DNA of 64,000 nt. Origin: DAIDKA01 sp036267975. Lineage in GTDB: Bacteria; Pseudomonadota; Gammaproteobacteria; Steroidobacterales; Steroidobacteraceae. Where the stretch lies: positions 1-64,000 of the forward strand of contig DATAVA010000026.1 of the NCBI GenBank assembly GCA_036267975.1, given 5' to 3'. The stretch's first letter is position 1. Each line of letters opens with the position of its first letter. Of the stretch, positions 1 through 9,058 are shown in pieces. The notes under the pieces were generated by a model. It was not told the DNA's origin and ran no database searches. It saw nothing but the letters and a program-made list of their open reading frames with translations. The translations under genes were made by a program, and so were the position numbers.

Positions 1-887
1 GCGCCGCCATCTTCGCCCTGCGCATGCTCGATCGTGAGGGTGCCCACATCCAGCTGCTCGCGCTCCACGGGCCACGGCTGTGTGGCGTCGTTGATCGGAT
101 CGCCGGGACCCGCGATGGTGATCATGAGGTGCCATTGCAATGGCTGCTGCCGCAGTTGTGCGACCAGCGCGTCGAACAGGTAATTGCGCGCGCGCGGGTG
201 TCGATCAGCGGGATCATCCGCCACGAAGGCCTCGTTCGGCACCAATGACCAGCGCACGCTGGTGGTCTTGCCGTTGTCGGCCACGAAGCGAAAGGCGTCC
301 AGGCTATTGAAGCGCGAATTGGCGAAGCCCGATGAGTTCGGTTCGCTGCCAATGACCGCAATGGCGCGCGCCGATTCCGGATGCCGGGCTAGAAAATCCG
401 CCATGCGGGCTGGATCGGGATTGCCCGTGGCAGCCTCCGGCTTGCCGGCCAGCAGCTGCTCGTAGAATGCCTGCGGCGTGTTCACCTGGAAAACGGGTAT
501 GGCATTCATCCCGGTGCGCCATTCCTCGCCGTTGGTCAGGCGCAAGCGCAAGGCGAGGCTGCGCACGCTGCCATTGGCATCGGCTTGAAACGGCTGACCA
601 CCCGCGAGGGCAAAGCGGCCGACGACAGGCACGCGACCAGGCGCAAACACCACCGCTTTGGACAGCTGGCGACCCGCCCCATTGCTTTCGAAGTAGCCGG
701 TGACGCACAGCCCCTTGGCGTGGTTACGACGAAATCCGGGATACGAACCATTCACCTGTTCAAAGGCATCGATCATGCGCGCGGGACTGAGCCGCTGCGG
801 GGACAGCCAGCCGCCCGCGTAGGCAAACGCCAGCGCGGCCACAATCATCATTGCCGCGATTGCGATGAACCTCGAACGGTCGTGCAT
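1..887 (-). CDS. Catalase-related peroxidase (SrpA-like), cut by window edge
   Basis: This frame runs from an ATG at 887 to the left window edge without a stop, about 295 codons, so the C-terminus is missing. Residues 6-28 form a hydrophobic N-terminal signal or membrane anchor. The motif FRRNHAKG at about residues 52-59 matches the catalase distal-heme region, where the His is catalytic. Further on, a GSEPNSSGFANSRFNSLDAF segment followed by V-R-W-S-L-V-P matches catalase-family peroxidases that lack the full catalase C-terminal domain. Such proteins use heme to break down peroxides and are exported or membrane-anchored. An in-frame TGA at 902-900 supports the ATG at 887. The proximal heme Tyr region lies outside the window. 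Confidence 0.85.
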   Translation of the reverse strand, partial: MHDRSRFIAIAAMMIVAALAFAYAGGWLSPQRLSPARMIDAFEQVNGSYPGFRRNHAKGLCVTGYFESNGAGRQLSKAVVFAPGRVPVVGRFALAGGQPFQADANGSVRSLALRLRLTNGEEWRTGMNAIPVFQVNTPQAFYEQLLAGKPEAATGNPDPARMADFLARHPESARAIAVIGSEPNSSGFANSRFNSLDAFRFVADNGKTTSVRWSLVPNEAFVADDPADRHPRARNYLFDALVAQLRQQPLQWHLMITIAGPGDPINDATQPWPVEREQLDVGTLTIEHAQGEDGG

Positions 888-1473
888 GAGCTGCCGGCTT
901 CAATGATCGTAAGTCGCCCGGAGTGTGCGGTGATCCAACCCCGTTTAGCAATTGTGCCGAATGAATCGAGCAGCACCGACGCGGCGAAGCCAGCGAACCA
1001 GTTGCTGTGACCGACTGCTGGATCTTTACTTCTCCATCGAGGCGCTGCCCCTGCCGGCGCAGTGCGTATGACGTCCGCCCTTGAACGGTTCGCCGGCGAC
1101 CGTGGTCAGTGCTTGACCATACCTATCTGCGCGCCGGCATGAGCTTCCATTGGGGAAGCGTGCAGCTCTACGCGAACAACGCGCTGCACAGACAGGCGTG
1201 GAACAATCCTCAGAACGCGTTTGGTCAGAGCAGTTTCGGCGGCGCCGGCTGCTCGGTGAGCGGTGGTCCGAACTGTAATACCTTCATCACGATCGGCATC
1301 CAGTTCGACTACACCTTCAAGGAACGCATCGCCCGTACGGCGCTTGCACCAAAGCCTATAACCCGCGGCTGGCTATAGCTGCTGCCGCTCGTTATTTATC
1401 GGATTGATCCACTTGGGCTGTCATCCGCGGGTGAGGGCGGAGCGTTCCTTGATGTGAGGAGACAGTCGGCCGC
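888..1473. other. Stretch without an intact gene between catalase-like gene and DUF1800 gene
   Basis: This 586-bp stretch should contain the divergent promoters of the catalase-like gene and the DUF1800 gene. The only coding-like content is a short TonB-receptor-like C-terminal fragment (listed separately). No convincing -35/-10 pair, terminator or RNA gene was recognised. Confidence 0.5.
1085..1378 (+). pseudogene. Remnant of a TonB-dependent receptor C-terminus
   Basis: An open frame begins after a stop at 1082-1084 and ends at 1378. It encodes about 97 residues, of which the part from a GTG at 1109 resembles the last beta strands of a TonB-dependent receptor: an alternating hydrophobic strand containing VQLYANNAL, a Cys-containing extracellular-type loop, then TIGIQFDYTF. 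No signal peptide, TonB box or plug precedes it. About 17 residues follow the point where a receptor would normally end on an aromatic residue. It is best read as decayed debris of a receptor gene, with an unrelated small secreted protein as the alternative. Confidence 0.4.
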
Positions 1474-3009
1474 TTGACGCACAACCACGCATTGCGAACT
1501 TTTTTTCTGGCGGCGCTCGCCGCCGGAACACTTGTGGCCTGCGTTTCGACGCGGCCAAGCGCCTCCAAACCGGCAAATGCCGCCGATATGCCCTGGCTCG
1601 GGCGGCTGACCTTCGGGGTCGATTCGGCGGTACTGGCCCAATATCAGAAGCTGGGGCGTAGCGGGTATCTGGCCGCACAGCTGCGCGGCGCGGATGAACA
1701 CCTACCGGATGCGGTGGCCCAGGACCTGGCACAGGTGCCTGGTGGCCAGTTCGATGCGGCACGGGTGGTGCTGAGTATCGCGGCCGAGCAGAAGCGCATT
1801 AACGCGCTGCCGGACGGCCCCGAGAAGCAAGCCGCCCGGCAAAAGCTCAATGAGCAGGGTAACCAGGCCGCCTACGAGGCGCGCCGGCGCGAACTGCTGC
1901 GGGCCATTTATTCGCCAGCGCAGCTTAAAGAACAGATGGTGTGGTTCTGGCTCAATCATTTCAGCGTCTATGAGTACAAGGCCAACGTGCGCTGGCTGCT
2001 CGGGGACTACAGCGAGCAGGCAATCCGGCCGCACGCGCTGGGGCATTTCCGCGACCTGGTCATGGCGACGCTGGAGCATCCGGCGATGCTGCAATACCTG
2101 GACAATGCCCAGAACGCGGCCGGTCGCATCAATGAAAACTACGCCCGCGAACTGATGGAGCTGCATACGCTGGGCGTCGATGGCGGCTACTCACAGCACG
2201 ACGTGCAGGAACTGGCGCGAGTGCTCACGGGAGTGGGCATCGCTGCCGCGCAGCCGCCGCACCTACGGCCTGAATTGCGCGGGTACTATGTGCGCGAAGG
2301 CGCCTTCGAATTCAATCCCGCGCGCCACGACTTCGGACCCAAGTCCCTGCTGGGACATCCGCTCACCCGGCGCGGCTTCGCGGAAGTGTCCGAGGCGGTC
2401 GACCTGCTGGTACACCAGAAGGCCTGCGCGCGCTTCGTTTCCCGCAAGCTTGCGGTCTACTTTGTGGGCGATGATCCGCCGGCCGCGCTCGTGGAGCGCA
2501 TGACGCAGACCTTCCAGGATTCCGATGGCGACATCGCGGCGGTGCTGCGCACGCTGTTTACGTCCCGCGAGCTTGCTGCGCAGACCGGGCGCAAATTCAA
2601 GGATCCGATGCAGTACTTGGTGTCAGCCGTGCGCCTGGCCTATGACGGCCGTCTGATCCAGAACATGCATCCGGTGACGGGCTGGCTCGCGGCCCTCGGA
2701 GAGGCGCAGTTCGGCCATCAGACTCCGGAGGGCTACTCCTTGCAGGATGCCGCCTGGTCAAGCTCCGGGCAGATGAGTCGTCGCTTCGAAATTGCGCGCA
2801 CCATTGGGTACGGCAGTGCAGGACTATTCGATCCTGAGAACGGCGGCCCCGCGACTGTCGTCGGATTTCCGCTGCTCACCAACCCCGTGTACTACGCCGT
2901 GCTCGCGCCGTCCTTGTCCGCCCGGACCGGTAACGCCCTGCAGCGCGCGCGGTCCCAGCAGGAGTGGAACCTGTACCTGCTGGCTTCACCAGAATTCAAT
3001 TTCCGTTGA
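1474..3009 (+). CDS. DUF1800 family secreted lipoprotein
   Basis: This 511-residue protein belongs to the DUF1800 family (PF08811), whose reaction is unknown. The N-terminus has a hydrophobic signal ending in LVACVST, a plausible lipobox with Cys near residue 23, so it is probably anchored in the outer membrane facing the periplasm. Family-typical segments include MVWFWLNHFSVY, the NENYARELMELHTLGVDGGY segment, and HDFGPKSLLGH. The start is a TTG with AGGAG about 13 nt upstream, which is long; a second TTG at 1492 would keep the signal. It lies 17 nt before a DUF1501 gene, and these two families usually occur as a pair. Co-export or a joint surface role is inferred. Confidence 0.85.
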   Translation: MTHNHALRTFFLAALAAGTLVACVSTRPSASKPANAADMPWLGRLTFGVDSAVLAQYQKLGRSGYLAAQLRGADEHLPDAVAQDLAQVPGGQFDAARVVLSIAAEQKRINALPDGPEKQAARQKLNEQGNQAAYEARRRELLRAIYSPAQLKEQMVWFWLNHFSVYEYKANVRWLLGDYSEQAIRPHALGHFRDLVMATLEHPAMLQYLDNAQNAAGRINENYARELMELHTLGVDGGYSQHDVQELARVLTGVGIAAAQPPHLRPELRGYYVREGAFEFNPARHDFGPKSLLGHPLTRRGFAEVSEAVDLLVHQKACARFVSRKLAVYFVGDDPPAALVERMTQTFQDSDGDIAAVLRTLFTSRELAAQTGRKFKDPMQYLVSAVRLAYDGRLIQNMHPVTGWLAALGEAQFGHQTPEGYSLQDAAWSSSGQMSRRFEIARTIGYGSAGLFDPENGGPATVVGFPLLTNPVYYAVLAPSLSARTGNALQRARSQQEWNLYLLASPEFNFR

Positions 3010-3026
3010 TCTGAAGGAGCGCACCC

Positions 3027-4220
3027 GTGAACCGCCGAAAATTCCTGCGTGCCGGACTTGCTGCCGCACCGGCCTTGAGCATTGCGGGCCGGCTGTTTGC
3101 CATGCCCGCGAGCACGCCACGGTTTTTGTGCGTGTTCCTGCGCGGCGGCTATGACTGCGCAAATTTCCTGGTGCCTTGGTCCAGCAGCTTCTACTACGAG
3201 AAGCGGCCGCGGATTGCCATTGCAAAGCCGGATCCTGCGATCAGTGATGGGGCGCTGGCGCTGGATTCGGACTGGGCGCTGGCGCCCGCCGTGCGCGATT
3301 CGCTGGGGCCGCTTTATCAGCAGCGCCAGGCCGTATTCATTCCGTTTGCCGGAACCGACGATCTCACCCGCAGCCATTTCGAGACCCAGGACAGCATCGA
3401 GCTGGGACAGCCCGTCCAGTCGCCGCGCGATTTTCGCAGCGGCTTTCTGGCGCGGCTCGCCGGCACCCTCAATGGTTCGACGCCCATCGCCTTCACGGAT
3501 ACCCTGCCGCTGGCCTTCAGGGGAGATTCGGGCATTGCCAGCATTTCCCTGCAACGCGGCGGCAATTCAGCGTTTGACGCTACCCAGACCGCGGCGCTGC
3601 GCGACATGTATGCCGGCGGCCAGCTCGACGCGGCCGTGCGTGAGGGCCTGGAGCTGCAACAGCAGGTGGCCCAGGCGATGCAGGAGGAGATGCAGGCTGC
3701 CAATCGCGGCGCCATCAGTACCAAGGGCTTCGAGCTGACGGCCGAGCGGATGGCGCGCTTCATGCGAACGCAGTACCGCCTGGGATTCGTGGATGTCGGC
3801 GGGTGGGATACGCATGTCAACCAAGGCGGTGCCCACGGGGCCTTGGCGACCAACCTCAACAGCCTCGGCAAAGGCCTTGCGACCTTTGCCGAGGCCCTCG
3901 GGGAGGAGGAGTGGAACAACACGCTGGTCTTCGTGCTGTCCGAGTTCGGACGCACGTTCCGCGAGAACGGCAATGCCGGGACGGACCACGGTCATGGCAG
4001 CGTGTACTGGGTGCTCGGCGGGCGCATCAGCGGGGGCCGCATTGCCGGAGAACAGGTGCGCGTCGCCCATGACACTTTGTTTCAGGACCGGGACTATCCG
4101 GTGCTGAACAACTACCGCGGCGTGCTCGGCGGAATCTTCGGCAGGCTGTGGGGCCTTGGCCCACAGCAGCTCGATGTCATCTTTCCGGGCGCCCGCCCGC
4201 TGGATCTGAAGCTGGTTTAG
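3027..4220 (+). CDS. DUF1501 family exported protein
   Basis: This 397-residue protein is of the DUF1501 type (PF07394), related to the alkaline phosphatase/sulfatase fold. The N-terminus NRRKFLRAG followed by an Ala-rich hydrophobic stretch is a twin-arginine (Tat) signal, which suggests folded export with a metal or cofactor. Family motifs include LRGGYDCANFLVPW, DVGGWDTHVNQGG and a late FGRTFRENGNAGTDHGHGS stretch rich in possible metal ligands (Asp, His). The GTG start has GAAGGAG 7 nt upstream. It is the partner of the DUF1800 gene just before it. Its stop overlaps the stop of the convergent aldehyde dehydrogenase gene by 4 nt. Confidence 0.88.
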   Translation: MNRRKFLRAGLAAAPALSIAGRLFAMPASTPRFLCVFLRGGYDCANFLVPWSSSFYYEKRPRIAIAKPDPAISDGALALDSDWALAPAVRDSLGPLYQQRQAVFIPFAGTDDLTRSHFETQDSIELGQPVQSPRDFRSGFLARLAGTLNGSTPIAFTDTLPLAFRGDSGIASISLQRGGNSAFDATQTAALRDMYAGGQLDAAVREGLELQQQVAQAMQEEMQAANRGAISTKGFELTAERMARFMRTQYRLGFVDVGGWDTHVNQGGAHGALATNLNSLGKGLATFAEALGEEEWNNTLVFVLSEFGRTFRENGNAGTDHGHGSVYWVLGGRISGGRIAGEQVRVAHDTLFQDRDYPVLNNYRGVLGGIFGRLWGLGPQQLDVIFPGARPLDLKLV

Positions 4221-5680
4221 CGACGCGGGCCGGCCACGTCCCGCGGCTTGTCATCGAAGATGCTGGCCGGCGCACCCTGGTTGCTCAGGATCGCCTTGCG
4301 TCTTAGAAATCGCATGATGGAGTCAGGTCCGGTGCGCGAGCCGCCGAGTCCGGACACCCCGAAGCTGTGAGTGCCGATCTTGCGCAGTTTTGCGAAGGTC
4401 AGAAAGGTGTCCTGGACGAACACGCTGCCGGCATTGAGCTGCTCGGCAATCTGCTGACCTTCCTCCTCGGTGCCGGTGAGCACCGAGGCGGTGAGGCCAA
4501 ATTCGGTATCGTTCGCGAGCGCGATGGCCTCGTCGGTGGTCCTGAAGCGCATTACGGGCAGGATCGGGCCGAAGGTCTCCTCGCGCATCAGGCGCATGGT
4601 GTGGTCGACTTCAGTGACCACGGTGGGACGCATGTACAGGCCGCCCCCCAACGATTCGGTGACACCGCCGGTGAGAATCCGGGCGCCCTTGGCGACCGCG
4701 TCGGCCAGGTGGGCTTCAACGATCTCGGGCTGGCGCACGAAAATGAACGGACCGATGTGTCCTTCAAGCGGATTCTTGTCATTCAGGGTCACCTTGGCGG
4801 CCTTGGCAACCAGTTCTTTCACGAAGCGATCGTGGATCGATTCGTGGACGTATACGCGCTCGACCGAGTAGCACACCTGCCCGGTGGCATACACGCCGCC
4901 GCGCAGCACCGCGGTGGTGGCGCGATCGATGTCCGCATCGGCGGTCACTATCGCCGGGTCCTTGCCTCCCAGTTCCAGGAAGCACGGAATCAGGCGCTGC
5001 GCACAGGCCAGCGCCACTTTGCGCCCATTCGGCACACTGCCGGTAAAACACACCAGATCAACGTTTGCGACCACGTCCTGGCCGGTGCGACCGTCGCCGA
5101 GCACCACATCGAAAACTTCCGCAAGTTCGGGCACACGGCGCACCGTATGCATGAGCGGCTCGACAAAGCGGGGTGTCACTTCACTGGGCTTGAGCAGCAC
5201 CGCCGAGCCTGCGAACAGTGCCGGCACGGCATCGAGCAGCGACAGCATCATCGGTGCATTCCAGGGGCTGATGACACCCACCAGCGAATACGGCACCAGT
5301 TGTGAACGTATACTCACGGTGGGCATGGTGAGGGATTGGCCACCGACATGCGCACGCGTCAGCACGGCTTCAGCGTCCTCGCACCAGCCATTGATATTGG
5401 CCACGGCGATGAATGCGGTGAACTGCGAGGTGTGACAACCTCCGGTATCGGCGCCGTCGGCCGCGCCAATGACCTTGGCATGGGCAATCAGTTCGGCGAC
5501 CCAGCGACGCATGATGCCAATGCGTTCGGCAATCGGCCGCGCGGCCCACAGCTTCTGATTGCGCCGCAGCCGCGCCGCCTTTTGCGCAATTTCGTCCGCA
5601 CTCGCAGCCGGAAAGGAAAACTCAGTGCTACCGGTGCGGGGATCGCGCACCGGGATAGCCCGAACCTGCGTATCTGTCAT
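4217..5680 (-). CDS. NAD(P)-dependent aldehyde dehydrogenase
   Basis: This 487-residue protein is a full-length aldehyde dehydrogenase that oxidises an aldehyde to its acid. All key residues are visible: Asn141 in SPWNAP, Lys164 in LKPSE, general base Glu236 in ELGGKDP, and nucleophile Cys270 in GQVCYSVERV, with EETFGP further on for cofactor binding. The substrate cannot be named from sequence. GGAGG lies just upstream of the ATG, and the gene follows the SnoaL-like gene by 15 nt, so it is the last gene of a thioredoxin/SnoaL/ALDH operon. That neighbourhood suggests catabolism of a small aromatic or terpenoid-type compound, which is inference. Confidence 0.93.
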   Translation of the reverse strand: MTDTQVRAIPVRDPRTGSTEFSFPAASADEIAQKAARLRRNQKLWAARPIAERIGIMRRWVAELIAHAKVIGAADGADTGGCHTSQFTAFIAVANINGWCEDAEAVLTRAHVGGQSLTMPTVSIRSQLVPYSLVGVISPWNAPMMLSLLDAVPALFAGSAVLLKPSEVTPRFVEPLMHTVRRVPELAEVFDVVLGDGRTGQDVVANVDLVCFTGSVPNGRKVALACAQRLIPCFLELGGKDPAIVTADADIDRATTAVLRGGVYATGQVCYSVERVYVHESIHDRFVKELVAKAAKVTLNDKNPLEGHIGPFIFVRQPEIVEAHLADAVAKGARILTGGVTESLGGGLYMRPTVVTEVDHTMRLMREETFGPILPVMRFRTTDEAIALANDTEFGLTASVLTGTEEEGQQIAEQLNAGSVFVQDTFLTFAKLRKIGTHSFGVSGLGGSRTGPDSIMRFLRRKAILSNQGAPASIFDDKPRDVAGPRR

Positions 5681-5695
5681 ATATCCTCCAAGACT

Positions 5696-6232
5696 TCAGC
5701 GCTGCGCCGTGAAGCTTGGCGGCAGTGAGGGCGCCGCTGCGGCGGGTCCACTGGGGCGCCCGACCAGCCGGTTCTCTCCCTTCCAGGGCACATCCGCCTG
5801 CGAACGCCAGGCATTGATGAACAGGGTCTTGAATACCCACAGGTCGTCGCGCTGCACGCACAGATCCTCGCGGGTGCCGATGCCAAACAGGAAGTTTGTG
5901 CCGTAGTCGACGTTGAATTGGGCAATCTGGAAGAAGCAGCGCACCTTCACGGACGCATCGGGCTGCCGCTCCATGATGAAATGATTGAACAGATGCTGGC
6001 GGCCGAACCACCAGTGCTGCCGGTCGTTCCACAGCGAGCGCATGTTTTCAAGGATCGCCGCGTGGCCCTTGACCCTGCCTTGCCACAGGTGGTCGAACTC
6101 TGCGTCAGCGGCGAAGGCCGACAGCAGCATATCGGGATCGGCCAGGTCCAGGCCCCACGCGTAGCGGGCATAGGTTTCGATGATTTCGGCGCGTTCCGCG
6201 GATGATACGCGCGTGGAATTCGGGTGGGCCAT
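5696..6232 (-). CDS. SnoaL-like (NTF2-fold) protein
   Basis: This protein of about 178 residues has the SnoaL_4-type NTF2 fold: an N-terminal helix with ETYARYAWGLDLADPDMLLSAFAADAEFDH, then a short WQGRVKGHAAILENM helix and a beta sheet with conserved aromatic residues. Members act as small ring-hydroxylase subunits, isomerases or dehydratases, and the catalytic Asp/His pair cannot be assigned with confidence. The ATG at 6232 is preferred over an upstream TTG at 6238 because AGGAG lies 7 nt before it. There is no signal peptide, so it should be cytoplasmic. It sits 2 nt after the thioredoxin-like gene and 15 nt before the aldehyde dehydrogenase. Confidence 0.82.
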   Translation of the reverse strand: MAHPNSTRVSSAERAEIIETYARYAWGLDLADPDMLLSAFAADAEFDHLWQGRVKGHAAILENMRSLWNDRQHWWFGRQHLFNHFIMERQPDASVKVRCFFQIAQFNVDYGTNFLFGIGTREDLCVQRDDLWVFKTLFINAWRSQADVPWKGENRLVGRPSGPAAAAPSLPPSFTAQR

Positions 6233-6234
6233 GT

Positions 6235-6690
6235 TCAACTCCTATTGGCGACTTTCGCTTTCAGAAAGTCGTAGATACTCTGTTCGGTCATCTGGCCGGC
6301 ATTGGCCAGTTCGCCGCCCCGGGTCGAGTACAGCACCTGATTGCCGCTGCCCACCACGACCACTGCCGGGATGCCCTTGGCGATGGGATTGCCATAGCGC
6401 TTCGCGAGCGTGAGATTCTTGTCGAAATTGCCGACATCAATCTTCACCACATCAAATTCGCTGTCGATCAGGTGCCGACTGCTGCCATGCATCGCCCGAT
6501 CGAGTGCGCGGCAATCCGGACACCAGTTGGCCCCGAACACCAGCAACACTTTCTTATGATCGGCCTGCGCAGCGGCAATCGCGTGCTGCACATCGGCCGC
6601 AGCATCAGCCTGTTCGTTGTAGGGCCACGGGGCGGCAAGCGCCGCCGTTGCGAGAGACGCTGCTGCGAGCGCCAGTAAAAACTTGTTCAT
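6235..6690 (-). CDS. Exported thioredoxin-family protein
   Basis: This 151-residue protein starts with a cleavable signal (MNKFLLALAAASLATAALAA) and then a thioredoxin fold. The redox motif is WCPDC within VFGANWCPDCRALDRAM, and the cis-Pro region is KGIPAVVVV. It should work as a periplasmic disulfide reductase or oxidoreductase. The ATG at 6690 has AGGAGCGG 4-5 nt upstream and places the signal peptide correctly; a longer frame to 6705 has no better start. It is the first gene of the operon with the SnoaL-like protein and aldehyde dehydrogenase, and is divergent from the tannase-family gene. Confidence 0.88.
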   Translation of the reverse strand: MNKFLLALAAASLATAALAAPWPYNEQADAAADVQHAIAAAQADHKKVLLVFGANWCPDCRALDRAMHGSSRHLIDSEFDVVKIDVGNFDKNLTLAKRYGNPIAKGIPAVVVVGSGNQVLYSTRGGELANAGQMTEQSIYDFLKAKVANRS

Positions 6691-6786
6691 GAACCGCTCC
6701 TGCACAGTCGCCGATCGCCATAGTATGCCAAGGTGCTAAGATTCCGGCCCGGATGTCATCGTTGGCAGCCGGTTCAGGGGGGAATC

Positions 6787-8334
6787 GTGAGAACCGACAA
6801 ATCTGTATTGATTGCGGCGGCGGTACTGGGTTGCAGCGTCGCATCAGGCGCCTGGGCCCAAAGCGCAGCGGACTGCGATCATCTGGCCAGTCTCAAACTG
6901 GTGGACACCACCGGCCTTACGGCGACCGTGGTCGAAGGCTCGAAGTTCACACTGCCTGCGCCGCCCAATCCCGGTCCTGCGGCCAATGCTCAAGCCGCGT
7001 TGTACGCGAGTTTGCCGCAGTTCTGCCGGGTGACCGGGGTGATCAAGCCGGCCGTACGCTTCGAAGTGTGGCTGCCGATGAAGGACTGGAATGGAAAATT
7101 CCAGGGTACGGGCAACGGCGGCTATAACGGCGCCATCGTCTACACCGCGCTGGCGGGCGGGTTGCTGCAGCATTTCGCCACCGCCAACACCGACATGGGG
7201 CACGTCGCGACGACGCCGGATCCGGCGAGCTGGGCACTGCATCATCCGGAACTGGTGATTGACCAGGGGTATCGTGCGCAACACGAGACGGCACTGAAAG
7301 CGAAAGCCATCGTCGCAGCCTTTTACCGCAAGCATCCCAGTCATTCATATTTCGTGGGCTGCTCGTCGGGCGGCTGGGAGGCGCTGACCGAAGCGCATCG
7401 CTATCCGCACGACTACGACGGCATTATCGCCGGCGCGCCGGCTTCCGATGTCGTGCACCTGCATGCGGGACAGCTGTGGGGATACATGGCGGCGCAGCAG
7501 ATCGATCCGGAAAAGATCCCGATGATTTCCGCGGCGGTGCTGGCCAAGTGCGACGCCCGCGATGGTCTCAAGGACGGCTTGATCTCCGATCCGCTTGCCT
7601 GTGATTTCAAACCGGCCGAGCTGGCCTGCAAGAGCGGGCAGGATCCGAAGAGCTGTCTGACGGCAACGGAGGTCAAGGCACTCGGTGAAATCTACTCCGG
7701 TGCTCATTACTCATCCGGCGCAGCGGTTTATCCGGGCTGGCCGCGTGGCATGGAATTCGCGCTGGCTCAGGCGCGCAGCGACGGTGTCGCAGCCCTGGGT
7801 GCCAGCACCTTCCGCGACATGGTGTTCGAGAACCCGCAATGGGACTTCCATACCATCAACTACGACCACGATGTGAAAGCGGCGGACGACAAGATCGGCG
7901 CAGTCATGAACGATGGCAGCACCGATCTGGCCGAATTTCGCAAGGCAGGAGGCAAGCTGATCCTGTGGCATGGCTGGTCGGATCCGCTGATCACACCGCT
8001 CCATACGATTGCCTACTACGGCAGGCTCGCTGCACATTTCGCGCCCAAGGGTACCGACAAGGATGCTGCGATCACGCAGGTGGCGGATTTCGCGCGTCTG
8101 TTCCTGGCTCCCGGCGTCATGCACTGCGGGCGCGGGCCCGGACCGGATACTTTTGATTCGATCGGCGCGCTGCAGGCATGGGTCGAGCACGGCATGGCGC
8201 CCGCCAGCATGATCGCCGCCCACAAGAGTGCCGGTAAGACGGATCGCACCCGGCCGCTATGTGCCTATCCGCACAAGGCGGTCTACGACGGCAAGGGCGA
8301 CAGCAACGACGCGGCCAGCTTCAGCTGCGAATGA
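6787..8334 (+). CDS. Tannase/feruloyl esterase family hydrolase
   Basis: This secreted esterase of about 515 residues is in the tannase/feruloyl esterase family (PF07519), which cleaves aromatic ester bonds such as gallate, ferulate or MHET-type esters. The signal peptide ends near GAWAQS. The catalytic set is complete: nucleophile Ser193 in GCSSGG, Asp399 in HGWSDP and His446 in MHCGRGP. Cys192 and Cys447 flank Ser and His, which is the disulfide hallmark of the family. The lid domain lies between. GTG at 6787 is chosen because a GGGGGGAA Shine-Dalgarno precedes it and it begins the signal; an earlier GTG at 6733 would add 18 residues. The exact substrate is unknown. Confidence 0.93.
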   Translation: MRTDKSVLIAAAVLGCSVASGAWAQSAADCDHLASLKLVDTTGLTATVVEGSKFTLPAPPNPGPAANAQAALYASLPQFCRVTGVIKPAVRFEVWLPMKDWNGKFQGTGNGGYNGAIVYTALAGGLLQHFATANTDMGHVATTPDPASWALHHPELVIDQGYRAQHETALKAKAIVAAFYRKHPSHSYFVGCSSGGWEALTEAHRYPHDYDGIIAGAPASDVVHLHAGQLWGYMAAQQIDPEKIPMISAAVLAKCDARDGLKDGLISDPLACDFKPAELACKSGQDPKSCLTATEVKALGEIYSGAHYSSGAAVYPGWPRGMEFALAQARSDGVAALGASTFRDMVFENPQWDFHTINYDHDVKAADDKIGAVMNDGSTDLAEFRKAGGKLILWHGWSDPLITPLHTIAYYGRLAAHFAPKGTDKDAAITQVADFARLFLAPGVMHCGRGPGPDTFDSIGALQAWVEHGMAPASMIAAHKSAGKTDRTRPLCAYPHKAVYDGKGDSNDAASFSCE

Positions 8335-8374
8335 GGCTGCGAATGAGCTTTCGTGCTCAGGCGGCCCCGCATAT

Positions 8375-9058
8375 TCAGTTGCGGGGGCGCTTGGCCACGG
8401 GAGTATCGGCACAGACGTCTTCGGGTATCTCGTATCCCGGCCGCTTGGTGTAATCGGCCTCGGCAGTCCACGCCTGCGTGAAGGTCTTCGGATCATCGAT
8501 GGTCATGAGCAGATGCAGATGCATTCCATCCTTGCTCAGCTGGTAGCGTTCGGTCAGATGCAGGGCATCCGAGTGCGGCAGGCCCTCATTGTCGAGCAAC
8601 GTGCCGTCCTCGAATCCATTGCTGTCGACGACCAACGCATCGTCATCCCACTTGCCGACTGAATAACCGAGGTAGTGCGGATCCACATCGGTGGGCAGCG
8701 CCTCATCCAGGTACACGCGTCGTGGCAGTCGATTGATCTGGTGCACGAAGTACAGCGTCTTGGGCCGCTGCAGGATCTCGAAGGGCTCGCGCATGAGCAT
8801 CAGGCGCGGCAGCCCCGGGGGCAGGCAGTGCGTGACGCCATCGAATGAGTAGTCACCCTTGGCAATGGCGGTCTTGTGGGCGTCATAAAGCGCGTGCGCG
8901 GCGGCAGTCAGCGGCGGTGTTTTGCCATCGACCGTCTTCAAGGCACCCACCTGATGGGAAATGAACCACACGCCACTCAGGTCCGGTGCCGCCGCCGCAG
9001 CGTTCAAACTCAGGGCGCCCAGGGCGGCCGCCGACAGCAACGCGCGCAACGCTCTCAT
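8375..9058 (-). CDS. Conserved secreted protein, short member of a tandem paralogous pair
   Basis: This 227-residue protein has a signal peptide (ends near NAAAAAP) and belongs to a secreted family I know only as hypothetical. Shared marks are DLSGVW near the mature N-terminus, a HCLPPGLPRLML segment, YLGYSVGKWDDDALVVDSNGF, LPHSDALHLTERY, and a TIDDPKTFT segment near the end. The fold looks like a small beta-rich domain with one conserved Cys early and one late (EDVCAD). Its ATG overlaps the stop of the longer upstream paralogue by 4 nt, so the two are co-translated. The same two-gene arrangement recurs at 18214-19826. Confidence 0.75.
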   Translation of the reverse strand: MRALRALLSAAALGALSLNAAAAAPDLSGVWFISHQVGALKTVDGKTPPLTAAAHALYDAHKTAIAKGDYSFDGVTHCLPPGLPRLMLMREPFEILQRPKTLYFVHQINRLPRRVYLDEALPTDVDPHYLGYSVGKWDDDALVVDSNGFEDGTLLDNEGLPHSDALHLTERYQLSKDGMHLHLLMTIDDPKTFTQAWTAEADYTKRPGYEIPEDVCADTPVAKRPRN

